Source: Andalucia godoyi (lineage: Eukaryota > Discoba > Jakobea > Jakobida > Andaluciidae). From it: 64,000 nucleotides of DNA. A program made the translations under genes and the position numbers. Position 1 is the stretch's first letter. The number at the start of each line of letters is the position of its first letter. The stretch is from the NCBI GenBank assembly GCA_009859145.1, contig VRVR01000049.1:124001-188000 (forward strand), written 5' to 3'. The notes under the pieces are model-generated. The model was not told the DNA's origin, did not search any database, and was given only the letters and a program-made list of their open reading frames with translations. Below, piece after piece: positions 19,116 to 26,743 of the stretch.

Positions 19116-20028
19116 ATGACGTTCCTGACTTCCGTAACCCGTAATCTTGGAGCAGCGCTTCGAGAATCTGGTCAGGCTCTCGAGCGTCTTGGAGTCCGTC
19201 TTCAAGGACAGTATGCATACGAAGAGACTTGTATGTCCGCTTCCGATTCTTCTTCATTGCCTTTTTTCCTCTGTTCCAACCTTCCCTCTCTCTTTTTGTT
19301 GTTGTTTGGTTTTTGGCCCTGTTCTTTGATCATCACTCTGTGAATTGGTTTGAATGTGGTAATTCTCATCTGCAATTTTCGTGCTTCGGTATTTGTAAGT
19401 GAATCGCCATCGCCGAGTATCTCCTTTCGCGGACAAGTATCCTCAGATTGAAAAGGGCACGTTTGTCGCGCCGAATGCAACGGTTCTAGGTGATGTTTCG
19501 ATTTCTTCGGATGCGTCTGTGTGGTATGGAGCAGTCATTCGAGGCGACGTGAATCACGTGAAGATCGGTCCGTCTGCATCCATTCAGGATCGTGCTGTGA
19601 TCCATGTTGCAAAGATTGGTGGTGATTTCCCTACTCTGATCGGTGCGCGTGCGGTTGTCGAGCCAGGTGCAATTGTTCATGCGGCGACGCTCAAGGATGG
19701 TGCGTTTGTCGGTGCTGGAGCAAAGGTTCTTGATGGAGCAGTCGTTGGAGAGGAAGCAATGGTCGCAGCTGGTGCGCTCGTCACTCCGGGAACCAAGATT
19801 CCCGACGGCCAACTCTGGAGTGGTTCTCCGGCAAAGTTCGAGAGAGATCTTTCGGCGCAAGAGAAGAAAGATATGAGAGCCGCCGCAGAAAAGATCGTGT
19901 TGCTCGCAAAGAAGCATCAGGCCGAGGCAGAAAAGCCGTTTGATGTCGTTCGTGCAGAAAGAATTGTCCGGGAAGCAGAAGAGGAGCGACACCAAGACTA
20001 CGTCTCCAAGATTGGATATTCGCAGTAA
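19116..20028 (+). CDS. Gamma-carbonic anhydrase-like subunit of mitochondrial complex I (two exons)
   Basis: Exon 1 is 19116-19230 and exon 2 is 19400-20028. The 169-nt intron (19231-19399) begins GTATGT and ends TAAG. The splice joins the typical N-terminus (LRESGQALERLGVRLQG) to NRHRRVSPFADKYP, giving 247 aa. The left-handed beta-helix follows, with SVWYGAVIRGDVNHVKIG and SIQDRAVIHVAK. The RGD and Gln of the active-site region and the His of HVAK are kept. Where active enzymes have GHSAVLHG, this protein has EPGAIVHA, so one of the three zinc His residues is missing while the second is present. That pattern resembles the plant gamma-CA-like (CAL) subunits, which are structural parts of complex I. 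Loss of enzyme activity is inferred. Confidence 0.88.
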
Positions 20029-20277
20029 CCTTTTCTTTTCTTTTCTTTTCTTTTCTTTTTGTTGATGCGGATTGTTTGAACTTGCCTGTGTGCGTGTTGC
20101 ATTCGCGCATATCGAATAATCACAATCCAGCAGTGGAAGGAAAGGGCAGAAGAAAAGAAGACGAGGAGGAAAAAAGGTTATAGAATGTCTAGCTGAATTT
20201 TGTTTGTTATTTGATGATGTTGTGATGATATATAAAGGGTTTTAATAATGCTGATTGGTTCCTTCGTTCGGTTCTTC

Positions 20278-20307
<30 letters not shown>
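20029..20307. repeat. Intergenic (TTTTC)n and (CTA)n tracts
   Basis: Short 3' region between convergent genes. A TTTTC run lies at about 20033-20058 and a CTA run at about 20277-20312. The CTA run overlaps the end of the ATP10 coding region, where it adds Gln/Ser-type codons or lies at the stop. Confidence 0.5.
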
Positions 20308-20312
<5 letters not shown>

Positions 20313-21191
20313 GGTGTTGCTTGGATTGTATCGCGAGTTGCGCGACGCATTCTTTGAGGATCCCTTGGTCTTCAACATCCGGAGCACCGGACGCCATCCA
20401 TCGCACCGCTCCGTGTTCATCGACGAGCAACGCATACGCAGTCAGCAGGTTCTCGATTCCAAGCTGCTCGCGGAAGTCCGCAGAAGCCGAAAACAGGACA
20501 AGGACGTTTCGCTGCCGTTCTTCTGGAGTGGACTTACGCATTCCGCTCAGAATTGACGATCGCAAAAACGACCGGAACAGAGCCGATTCCACGACCGAAA
20601 GCTCCAACACCTGCAAGGTCGGATGCACAGGAAGCAGCTGCGTCTGCACGAGCTGCTGCCATTGCTGGATCATCGGCGTCGCAAACGCTCGAAAACCAAG
20701 CAGCACCAGGCTGACTCGACCAGTTAACTGCGAGCTCACATCAATGTTTTCATCAAGCAAGTTGACTGCCATGATTGCCGGAAATGCACGGCTCTGTGGC
20801 GACGGGATCAAAGACCGAAACCTCGGGAGCGCCTGCTTTCCTCCATCCTGACGCACAGCTTTCATGTCCGCAAAATATGACTTGCTCACTTCTTTCTTTC
20901 TGCCATTCGTCCACAAGCAGGGAAATGAAAATAAACGAAAAACATCAACATCAGTATCCACATCATTACAAGCATGAGCATACACGCGAATGCAAGGACC
21001 GAAGAAGAGAAAGAGAAGGAGGAAGAAGCATACATTCTCGCAGTTCGCGCTTCTTTGGCTTCCTTTGTGAAGAAGTCTCGGAATGAAAACCACCGCACAA
21101 ATGGTTTACTGCACAGTGCCAAGCGGCTCGATGCACACGAATGCACACAGCCGCGCACGCCCGACCCCGCAAATCTACTCGCGAACATCAC
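20308..21191 (-). CDS. ATP10: Mitochondrial ATP synthase assembly factor ATP10 (two exons)
   Basis: Exon 1 is 21191-21034 and exon 2 is 20899-20308 on the minus strand. The 134-nt intron (21033-20900) begins GTATGC and ends GCAG, and the join reads EARTARIKKEVSKSYF. The product is 249 aa. The N-terminus is a likely mitochondrial presequence (MMFASRFAGSGVRG with Arg/Ser/Cys). The ATP10 family core follows: FPAIMAVNLLDENIDVS, then GRVSLVLLGFRAFATPM. In yeast, Atp10 acts at the inner membrane as a chaperone for Fo subunit a (Atp6). Similarity is moderate but spans the protein. The open frame continues through the intron, so without the splice a longer but implausible protein would be read. The start is the first of two adjacent ATG codons. 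Confidence 0.8.
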
Positions 21192-22040
21192 CTCGTCAAT
21201 TATTATTTACTATTTTTGTTGCGCAGTCGACACTTTGACACTTTGGTACTTTTCAGATGGGCCCCAGCTGCCTTCTATCGTCCCATCCACCATCACTCCA
21301 TTCCTTATCTAGTTTTTGTTTTCCATCTTGTTTTTGCTTCGTTGTTGTTTTTGCCAGACTCGCTAGCATCAAAGCCAAACAGAAAAGAAAATAAGCAGCA
21401 GGTAAAAAATAAATGAAGTGAATATGGCATTTTCTACGAGCTTTGTCGCACACAGACGAAATGTTCACTGCAGCGTTTAACGTCACGTGAAACGAACCGA
21501 CAGTCGCGACGTCCCATTTTTTAAAATTAAATTAAGGCAGCACAGAGTGGAATATTTAACACTCCTGCAAACCTCAATTCTTCGCTAGAAACTCTCCCCC
21601 ACCGCTTCCAACTGCACTTCTCTTGGGCGGTTCTTGCAGTTCTTTATTCTTCTTTTGAAAACTATTAATATACGAATATTGCGTATTCAGCACAGAGTGT
21701 GGACGGGACGCGATTGGCAGACATGCGGACAAGCAAACCGACATTGACCCATAAATGCAACAAATACTTCCCTTTTGATTTCCAAAGACCAGACATACGG
21801 CATACAGAGAACAACAACGAAATCTGGCAATGAGAAAAACAAACAGAAAAAGAAGGAAGAACGAAGAAGAAAGAAGAACGAAGAACGAAGAACGAAGAAC
21901 GAAGAACGAAGAACGAAGAACGAAGAACGAAGAAAGCAACTGGACTTTCCCTCTAGCTTACATACACAACACATTCTTAAAAACAAACATGCAAACAAAC
22001 AGACGGAGAGCAATAGCAGTAGCAGAAAGAAAAATAGCGA
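21192..22040. repeat. Gene-free stretch with (GAACGAA)n and a short dispersed-repeat relic
   Basis: Part of 21356-21490 resembles two blocks that flank repeat copy 2: AGACTCGCTAGCATCAA at 21356-21372, and the block from AATGTTCACTGCAGCG to CACGTGA at 21460-21490. A heptameric GAACGAA tandem repeat fills about 21860-21936 and produces the Lys/Glu/Asn/Arg frames seen there. The remaining A/T-rich DNA holds no gene that I can support. Confidence 0.55.
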
Positions 22041-23426
22041 TTAGAAACCAGAAAGAGAAGGGCCGCGGATAGGGGATCCAGAATTGTTTCGCAGCATTTC
22101 TTCATACAGATCAATGTACGAACCGGGAATGGCACAGTCAGTGTCTCTAAACATTGCAACAAACACACGTTCCACGGCTTCTTTCGCTGCTCCTTTGACC
22201 TGGATAAAGACATCATGCCCGAGCTGTTCTACCTTGTCGATAGACAGAACGACTGGTTCACACGTCTCGAGCTCAACGGACTCGCGATGCAACACAGCGC
22301 CAATCTGGTATCCAAGTCCCATAAGCCCGCCGAGTGTCTTTACAGAGACCGTGAACTCCATTCGCTTTGAAATCGAATACGGTCCGTCTTCCTGGACTTC
22401 CGAAAATAACACCGAGTACCTGCCGTTGAAATTGCGAAGGCGGATCCAGGACTTGCAGTCATGAGGCGACATGCTGGGCGGATGAAGATAAATGTCGTAG
22501 TACTTCTCTGTCTTGGCTGACACGTACTTTTTCGTCAGTTCCGCAGCTTCCTGCTTTGTGACCTTTGTCTTGATGGAGAACAGACCTTCGACAACCGACG
22601 AAAACGGATTGAACTTGTTCACGATGCGGATATCTGCTGTCATCAAATGCGGCTCGATGAACGCCTTGTACATCGGATAGACGGTCTGTGTAATCTGGTC
22701 AATAATGTCCTTTGCACCTTGGCCCGTCCGGGTCATGTCTCTCATGACTCGTTTCACCAAATCATAATGAACTCCACCGGAAACAGAGACGGTAAGGTCG
22801 TAAAGGTGTCGAAGCGATGGTTGCAGCGCATACGTTCCTTCCACAATGAGCACTCCATTCGACGGCGGAACGAGAGTCTGGTACGCATACCGCCCGGACT
22901 TGCGAAAGTCGTACAGTGGCGATTCCGTCGGTTTTCCTTCCTGGATTTCCATGATGTTCTTTGCCAACAGGTCAAAGTCGATCAACCGAAAATCATCAAA
23001 GTTCTCATCAATCACAGTGCGCGATGCATCCAGATAATTGTCCATGGAAATAATGAGTGTTTCAGGCAAAAACAAGTGAATCTTGTCCGCAATCGACGTC
23101 TTTCCTGCACCAGAAGGCCCTGCAATCGCCACAAACACTGTCCCCCCATTTGCATTTTTCAAGTCAACAATCGCCTTGTGCAGCACATCCACTCCCGTTT
23201 CAAAGTCCAACGTCACAGGAAGCGCATCAATGACAAATCGGCCACTCCGCGCAGTCGACGGAACAATCTTGAGTTCAGGAGCATGCACAGCACCCGCAGC
23301 AGCAGCCCCAGCACTGCCAGGAAACGACGAAGACCTCAGCAACGATGGTGGCGACATAGCAGTCGAAGAACCCGAGGAAGACGCAGAGGGACTCAATGGA
23401 TTATGAATCGGCAGCGGAGCAGACAT
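22041..23426 (-). CDS. Uridine kinase-like/CYTH fusion, triphosphate tunnel metalloenzyme of TTM1/2 type
   Basis: A 461-aa fusion. I start at the ATG at 23426 (MSAPLPIHNP); another in-frame ATG lies five codons upstream. A Ser/Ala-rich leader of about 60 residues is followed by a P-loop kinase of the uridine kinase/phosphoribulokinase family. Walker A is GPSGAGKTS, with IISMDNYL, FDFDLL-like LIDFDLL and VEGTYALQPSLR following. The second half matches a CYTH domain: KTEKYYDIYLHPP, SWIRLRNFNGRYSVLF, TLGGLMGLGYQIG. The same order is found in plant TTM1/TTM2, for which pyrophosphatase activity has been reported. The sequence supports homology to those rather than to a plain uridine kinase. The natural substrate here is unknown. 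Confidence 0.88.
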   Translation of the reverse strand: MSAPLPIHNPLSPSASSSGSSTAMSPPSLLRSSSFPGSAGAAAAGAVHAPELKIVPSTARSGRFVIDALPVTLDFETGVDVLHKAIVDLKNANGGTVFVAIAGPSGAGKTSIADKIHLFLPETLIISMDNYLDASRTVIDENFDDFRLIDFDLLAKNIMEIQEGKPTESPLYDFRKSGRYAYQTLVPPSNGVLIVEGTYALQPSLRHLYDLTVSVSGGVHYDLVKRVMRDMTRTGQGAKDIIDQITQTVYPMYKAFIEPHLMTADIRIVNKFNPFSSVVEGLFSIKTKVTKQEAAELTKKYVSAKTEKYYDIYLHPPSMSPHDCKSWIRLRNFNGRYSVLFSEVQEDGPYSISKRMEFTVSVKTLGGLMGLGYQIGAVLHRESVELETCEPVVLSIDKVEQLGHDVFIQVKGAAKEAVERVFVAMFRDTDCAIPGSYIDLYEEMLRNNSGSPIRGPSLSGF

Positions 23427-23766
23427 GTGAAAAGAAACCAAGGTTGAAAATGACTACAATCAAGCCCCAGGGAGATACAGAAACGAATGCAATGAGCACT
23501 ACTAATTAACACACACACACACGAACACACACACACTCTCTCTCTCTCTCACACACACACACACTCTCTCTCTCTCTCTCTATCTCTCCACAGTGAAAAA
23601 ATGAAAGGATGAAGCAAATGAAATGTACTGTCGTCCATTCGTGTGCAGCTGTTTTTCGGCAGACGCGCTAGCATCAAGCAAAGTACAGCAGGTGGAAGTC
23701 CAAGATACGGGCTTTTCACGAGTCTGTCGATTTCGATTTCCCAAAGATCCAGGCAAATGCGCGGAA
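23427..23766. repeat. Gene-free stretch with (CA)n/(CT)n
   Basis: Upstream region of the TTM-like gene. Alternating CA and CT runs cover about 23510-23588. A block at about 23661-23692 (AGACGCGCTAGCATCAA, then CAGCAGGT) matches 21356-21402 in part. No gene is seen. Confidence 0.55.
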
Positions 23767-24332
23767 ACCGTTGAATAATACCACGTCATTGTCATGCATA
23801 CGGAAGTATGAATAAACAGACACGGTCAATACTGGCCGACACTAGCACGTTTGCTTCACAGGAATTCGTGCTTACGCACGCTCGGCCAGAATTCAGTCTG
23901 GTTTTTGGTTTCGCTTTTTTTAATTCAAATATGAGCGTGGGTGCGCTGGGATGACGCATTCGCCTGCGCCTACGCCGCTCGATACAGGGCCTCCTAGGTC
24001 CCGCAGACCTCCTAAGAGAGCACGTGTCACTACGCCTACCGCCTCTTCCTCTCGTATCTCCAGGTGCATCAATCGCTGCAACCGAGGACACGAAAGCGCC
24101 TGCTGCTAGGGCCGTCAGAATCAAAAAATGCACCCTTCTCAGGAACCACGTGTCACGCTGAGAACGTGGCTCACCGATTGATCGAGATTGGGAACGGAGC
24201 GCGGAACATCTATCTGAAGAATGCTGTGAGACGTGTTGGGGGCCTATCTCCTTTCCGGCGACGGGATGCAAGATTGAATATGCTTGTCTATTCGTAGATA
24301 TGCATGCTCAGTGCATAACGCAGGCGTTGAGT
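23767..24332 (+). mobile_element. Dispersed repeat copy 2: decayed element with OrfB/Fanzor-like relic
   Basis: About 566 bp, collinear with 11791-12426 apart from a roughly 75-bp deletion near 23900-23920 and small indels. It keeps the basic patch segment (RRPPKRARV in this copy), then the phrase VRIK/MHPSQEPRVTLRTWLTD split by an extra A run near 24125, and then LIEIGNGARNIYLKNAVRR in another frame. The reading frames are broken differently from copy 1, which suggests independent decay. A 159-codon open frame on the minus strand (24271-23792) exists only because of these indels; in copy 1 it is interrupted. The inner parts of the terminal inverted repeats are kept (the CATGCATA blocks). Confidence 0.5.
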
Positions 24333-24674
24333 GCTCCGCTGCTGCTTATGTTGTGGGCTTCTGCACGTAATCATCATCATCACCATTACCGTCATCGTCA
24401 TGGTCATCGTCTTCTTCGTCCCACCAGACGCATCCTTTTCTCCCGACGCAGCCGTTGCGGCCGTTCCCAGTTCGGCACACAAAGATGAATGTTCACCGCA
24501 GCGTTCTCGTCACGTGAGTGCACACACCGACGAGAGTGGTGGTGGGTGGGGCCGATTGCACAAGCCGAACAAAGAGGACGTCAATTTCGTTTGACGATTT
24601 TTTGAATGACATGCGAATATTGGGGGGAACTGGTTGTTTTATTAATTACGAAACCCGTACGACAGAATCCGGCT
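24333..24674. other. Gene-free remainder next to repeat copy 2
   Basis: It contains a CAT/CATCAC-rich stretch (about 24367-24420) and a block at 24488-24517 (AATGTTCACCGCAGCG to CACGTGA) matching 21460-21490. No gene is seen. Confidence 0.5.
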
Positions 24675-26312
24675 TTAGTATCCGGAGAAGGCATTCTGGG
24701 GCAGGAACTGGATTCCGGAAGGAATGATGGTCGCCTTTTCGACAGAGGATTCCATTGCCCGGATTCCCATGAGTTTAACGTACTGTGATACGGTCGATTC
24801 AAACAGAGCTTTGTCTGGACAGTCTGGCGAGGTTCCCAAAGCAGAGATCTGAGACTTCATCTGCTGGATTTCAGCGTCGAGTGTTGCTTCGGCTGTGGAT
24901 CGCTGCGCAGCGACTCTGGCCTTAACTTGCTCAATCTCGGACAGCCCTTCGATCCTGATCTTCTCCAGCGTATCACGCTCAATGTTCTTATTCTCAGCCT
25001 CGATCACGGACTGGCGCATCAGTGCAAGCTCGCATTCGTGGTGGATCTGCTCCTTCTCTGCAGAAATCTGCGCTGCATCCTCGAGCTTAGCACACAGTGC
25101 CTTCATCGATGCCTTGAGGGCCTGGTTCAGCAGCTGGGCAATTTCTTCGTCGATGGGAACTAGTGACTTGATGTCAAGGTCGAACACATAGAACTGGTTC
25201 TCCGGGAAGAGACGGCCGACTGTTGGCAATCCAGGTAATATGCTTGTGTACGACTTAAAGAGACGGTTTTTGAGCATTTCGTTCGCGCGCGTATGGAACG
25301 TTTCAAAGTCATGCTGAGCAGCTTCTTCGCGGATGCGCGAAGCAAGAGACGCGCATGCGTTGCCGATGAAATCCTCGGTTTGGAACACCTTGAATAAGTC
25401 CGTTTTCTTGGACCTGTCCACCATGAAGCACCACTTGTACGAAATGTCGAGTTGCAGAACTGCATTGTCCTTTGTACGCACAATAAACCGATCATTCATG
25501 AAGTCCTGGCCAATTCGAATCTTCGCAGCCACAATCTGGTTCTCCCGCTTTGGAATCCCTGCGCTGATGGACATCACCTTGATGTTTTCATGCGGCTGAA
25601 GCAAGTGCACGCACGGTCCAAGAATCACGTCCTGTTCATTCGTCTCGCGATTAATGACGCATACACACTCATCATCCGCCAATGCAACCGAAAATGCAAA
25701 AATCGAAGGCGAATGGTCAATGCCGAGCGCCGAACACTCTCGGTAGCTCAGTGTTCGAGCGTACCGTTCCTCATCCACTTCGAGCGAGTACACACATGGC
25801 CCAAGAACAAGCCTGACTTTTCCATCCTTGAGTGACCGAACGTACAAGGCAGAGTTGTTGGCAATGGTCACGGCGTCCTCGACTCGCACAACCTGATCCA
25901 CAACCGAAGGAATGTACCGGCACGGACCCGCCACTTTGAACAAGGTTCCTGGCTGGTATTTTGCGTGCCCCTTCAGCGCCTGGCACACAAGAGACTGATT
26001 CTGATTCAAAACATGGACTCTTCGAATCTCGTTCTGTTCAATCACTTCTTGCGGATACAGCGCAAACTCGGTTGGGCCCGCGCGCACTTCCCGACAGCCG
26101 AATTTGTACTGCAAAGTCTTTTTGTCCCACGGCGAAACAATGACCGCATACTGATTCTCATTCAGCACCGTCTTTTTAGACTTGCGTTCAAGAGTCATGT
26201 GGGGGTCAAGCACAATTCTCGCCGGCCCAGGAACAACCGTCTGCGAACCATCGTTGGTGTTGAGCAACACACAGTATTCATCTCGAAACAGCACAATCAG
26301 ATCATTGTCCAT
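24675..26312 (-). CDS. Short major-vault-protein homologue A
   Basis: A 545-aa member of the major vault protein (MVP) family, against about 850-900 aa for usual MVP. Residues 1-250 form about five beta-repeats of roughly 50 aa with the VxGPxxx(Y/H)xxxPxE pattern (GPARIVLDP, GPTEFALYPQEV, GPCRYIPS, GPCVYSLEVDEE, GPCVHLLQPHE). Residues 255-395 match the MVP shoulder (IGNACASLASRIREEAAQHDF; FYVFDLDIKSLVPIDEE). Residues 396-490 are a shortened cap helix, and 490-545 a possible cap ring. The repeats align best with the C-terminal four or five of the nine repeats in mammalian MVP, so the N-terminal waist repeats are absent. The frame is complete with clear ATG and stop, so I see no truncation by mutation. 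It lies head-to-head with a paralogue. A smaller vault-like cage is inferred. Confidence 0.9.
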   Translation of the reverse strand: MDNDLIVLFRDEYCVLLNTNDGSQTVVPGPARIVLDPHMTLERKSKKTVLNENQYAVIVSPWDKKTLQYKFGCREVRAGPTEFALYPQEVIEQNEIRRVHVLNQNQSLVCQALKGHAKYQPGTLFKVAGPCRYIPSVVDQVVRVEDAVTIANNSALYVRSLKDGKVRLVLGPCVYSLEVDEERYARTLSYRECSALGIDHSPSIFAFSVALADDECVCVINRETNEQDVILGPCVHLLQPHENIKVMSISAGIPKRENQIVAAKIRIGQDFMNDRFIVRTKDNAVLQLDISYKWCFMVDRSKKTDLFKVFQTEDFIGNACASLASRIREEAAQHDFETFHTRANEMLKNRLFKSYTSILPGLPTVGRLFPENQFYVFDLDIKSLVPIDEEIAQLLNQALKASMKALCAKLEDAAQISAEKEQIHHECELALMRQSVIEAENKNIERDTLEKIRIEGLSEIEQVKARVAAQRSTAEATLDAEIQQMKSQISALGTSPDCPDKALFESTVSQYVKLMGIRAMESSVEKATIIPSGIQFLPQNAFSGY

Positions 26313-26743
26313 TCTTTTCTTCTACTGCTACTGCTACTGCTACTGCTACTGCTGCTGCTGCTGCTCGAGCGTCTCTTACTCGTCTCTTCTTTCTTTTATT
26401 AGAGTGTGAAGCTAACAGAAACTGTTTGAGCAGTAACCACAGAAGAATGGGTTCGTTGTGTGTGGACTGTATGCGATGCAAGGTTGGGAGCCGAATCTGA
26501 TCCGCAACCGTCAGTCCATGTCAGAAACAAAAAGGTGACCATTGGTGCGCCCTGACCTGCTTGATGCGGAAAGAATCGGATTCCGATTCTGACAATGCTG
26601 TGTGACACTTGGCAGATTTTCCAGTTGTTGGACATATATTATGTTGCCTGTGCACGTTTTTATTTATTAATTAATTAATTTATTATTTTGATCCTTTCTT
26701 CCCTTTTTTGATTGATTGCAAAGGCTGAAAAAAAGGACTGGAG
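26313..26743. promoter_or_regulatory. Shared upstream region of the two short vault genes
   Basis: A 431-bp gap between the divergent start codons. Next to gene A is a CTACTG/CTG tandem run (about 26322-26366). Near gene B is an ATTAATTAATTAATTTATT A/T-rich block (26660-26685) that could act as a core promoter. Co-regulation of the pair is inferred from the arrangement. Confidence 0.5.

Noticed and set aside
21830-22072. Lys/Glu/Asn/Arg-rich open frames at the GAACGAA repeat
   Set aside because: Created by the heptamer repeat; all frames stay open for this reason and there is no conserved sequence around.
23792-24271. Minus-strand 159-codon open frame in repeat copy 2
   Set aside because: The same region in copy 1 is interrupted, and the product is low-information Arg/Ser sequence. 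The plus-strand frames show the family-like OrfB phrase instead, though this too is only a relic.
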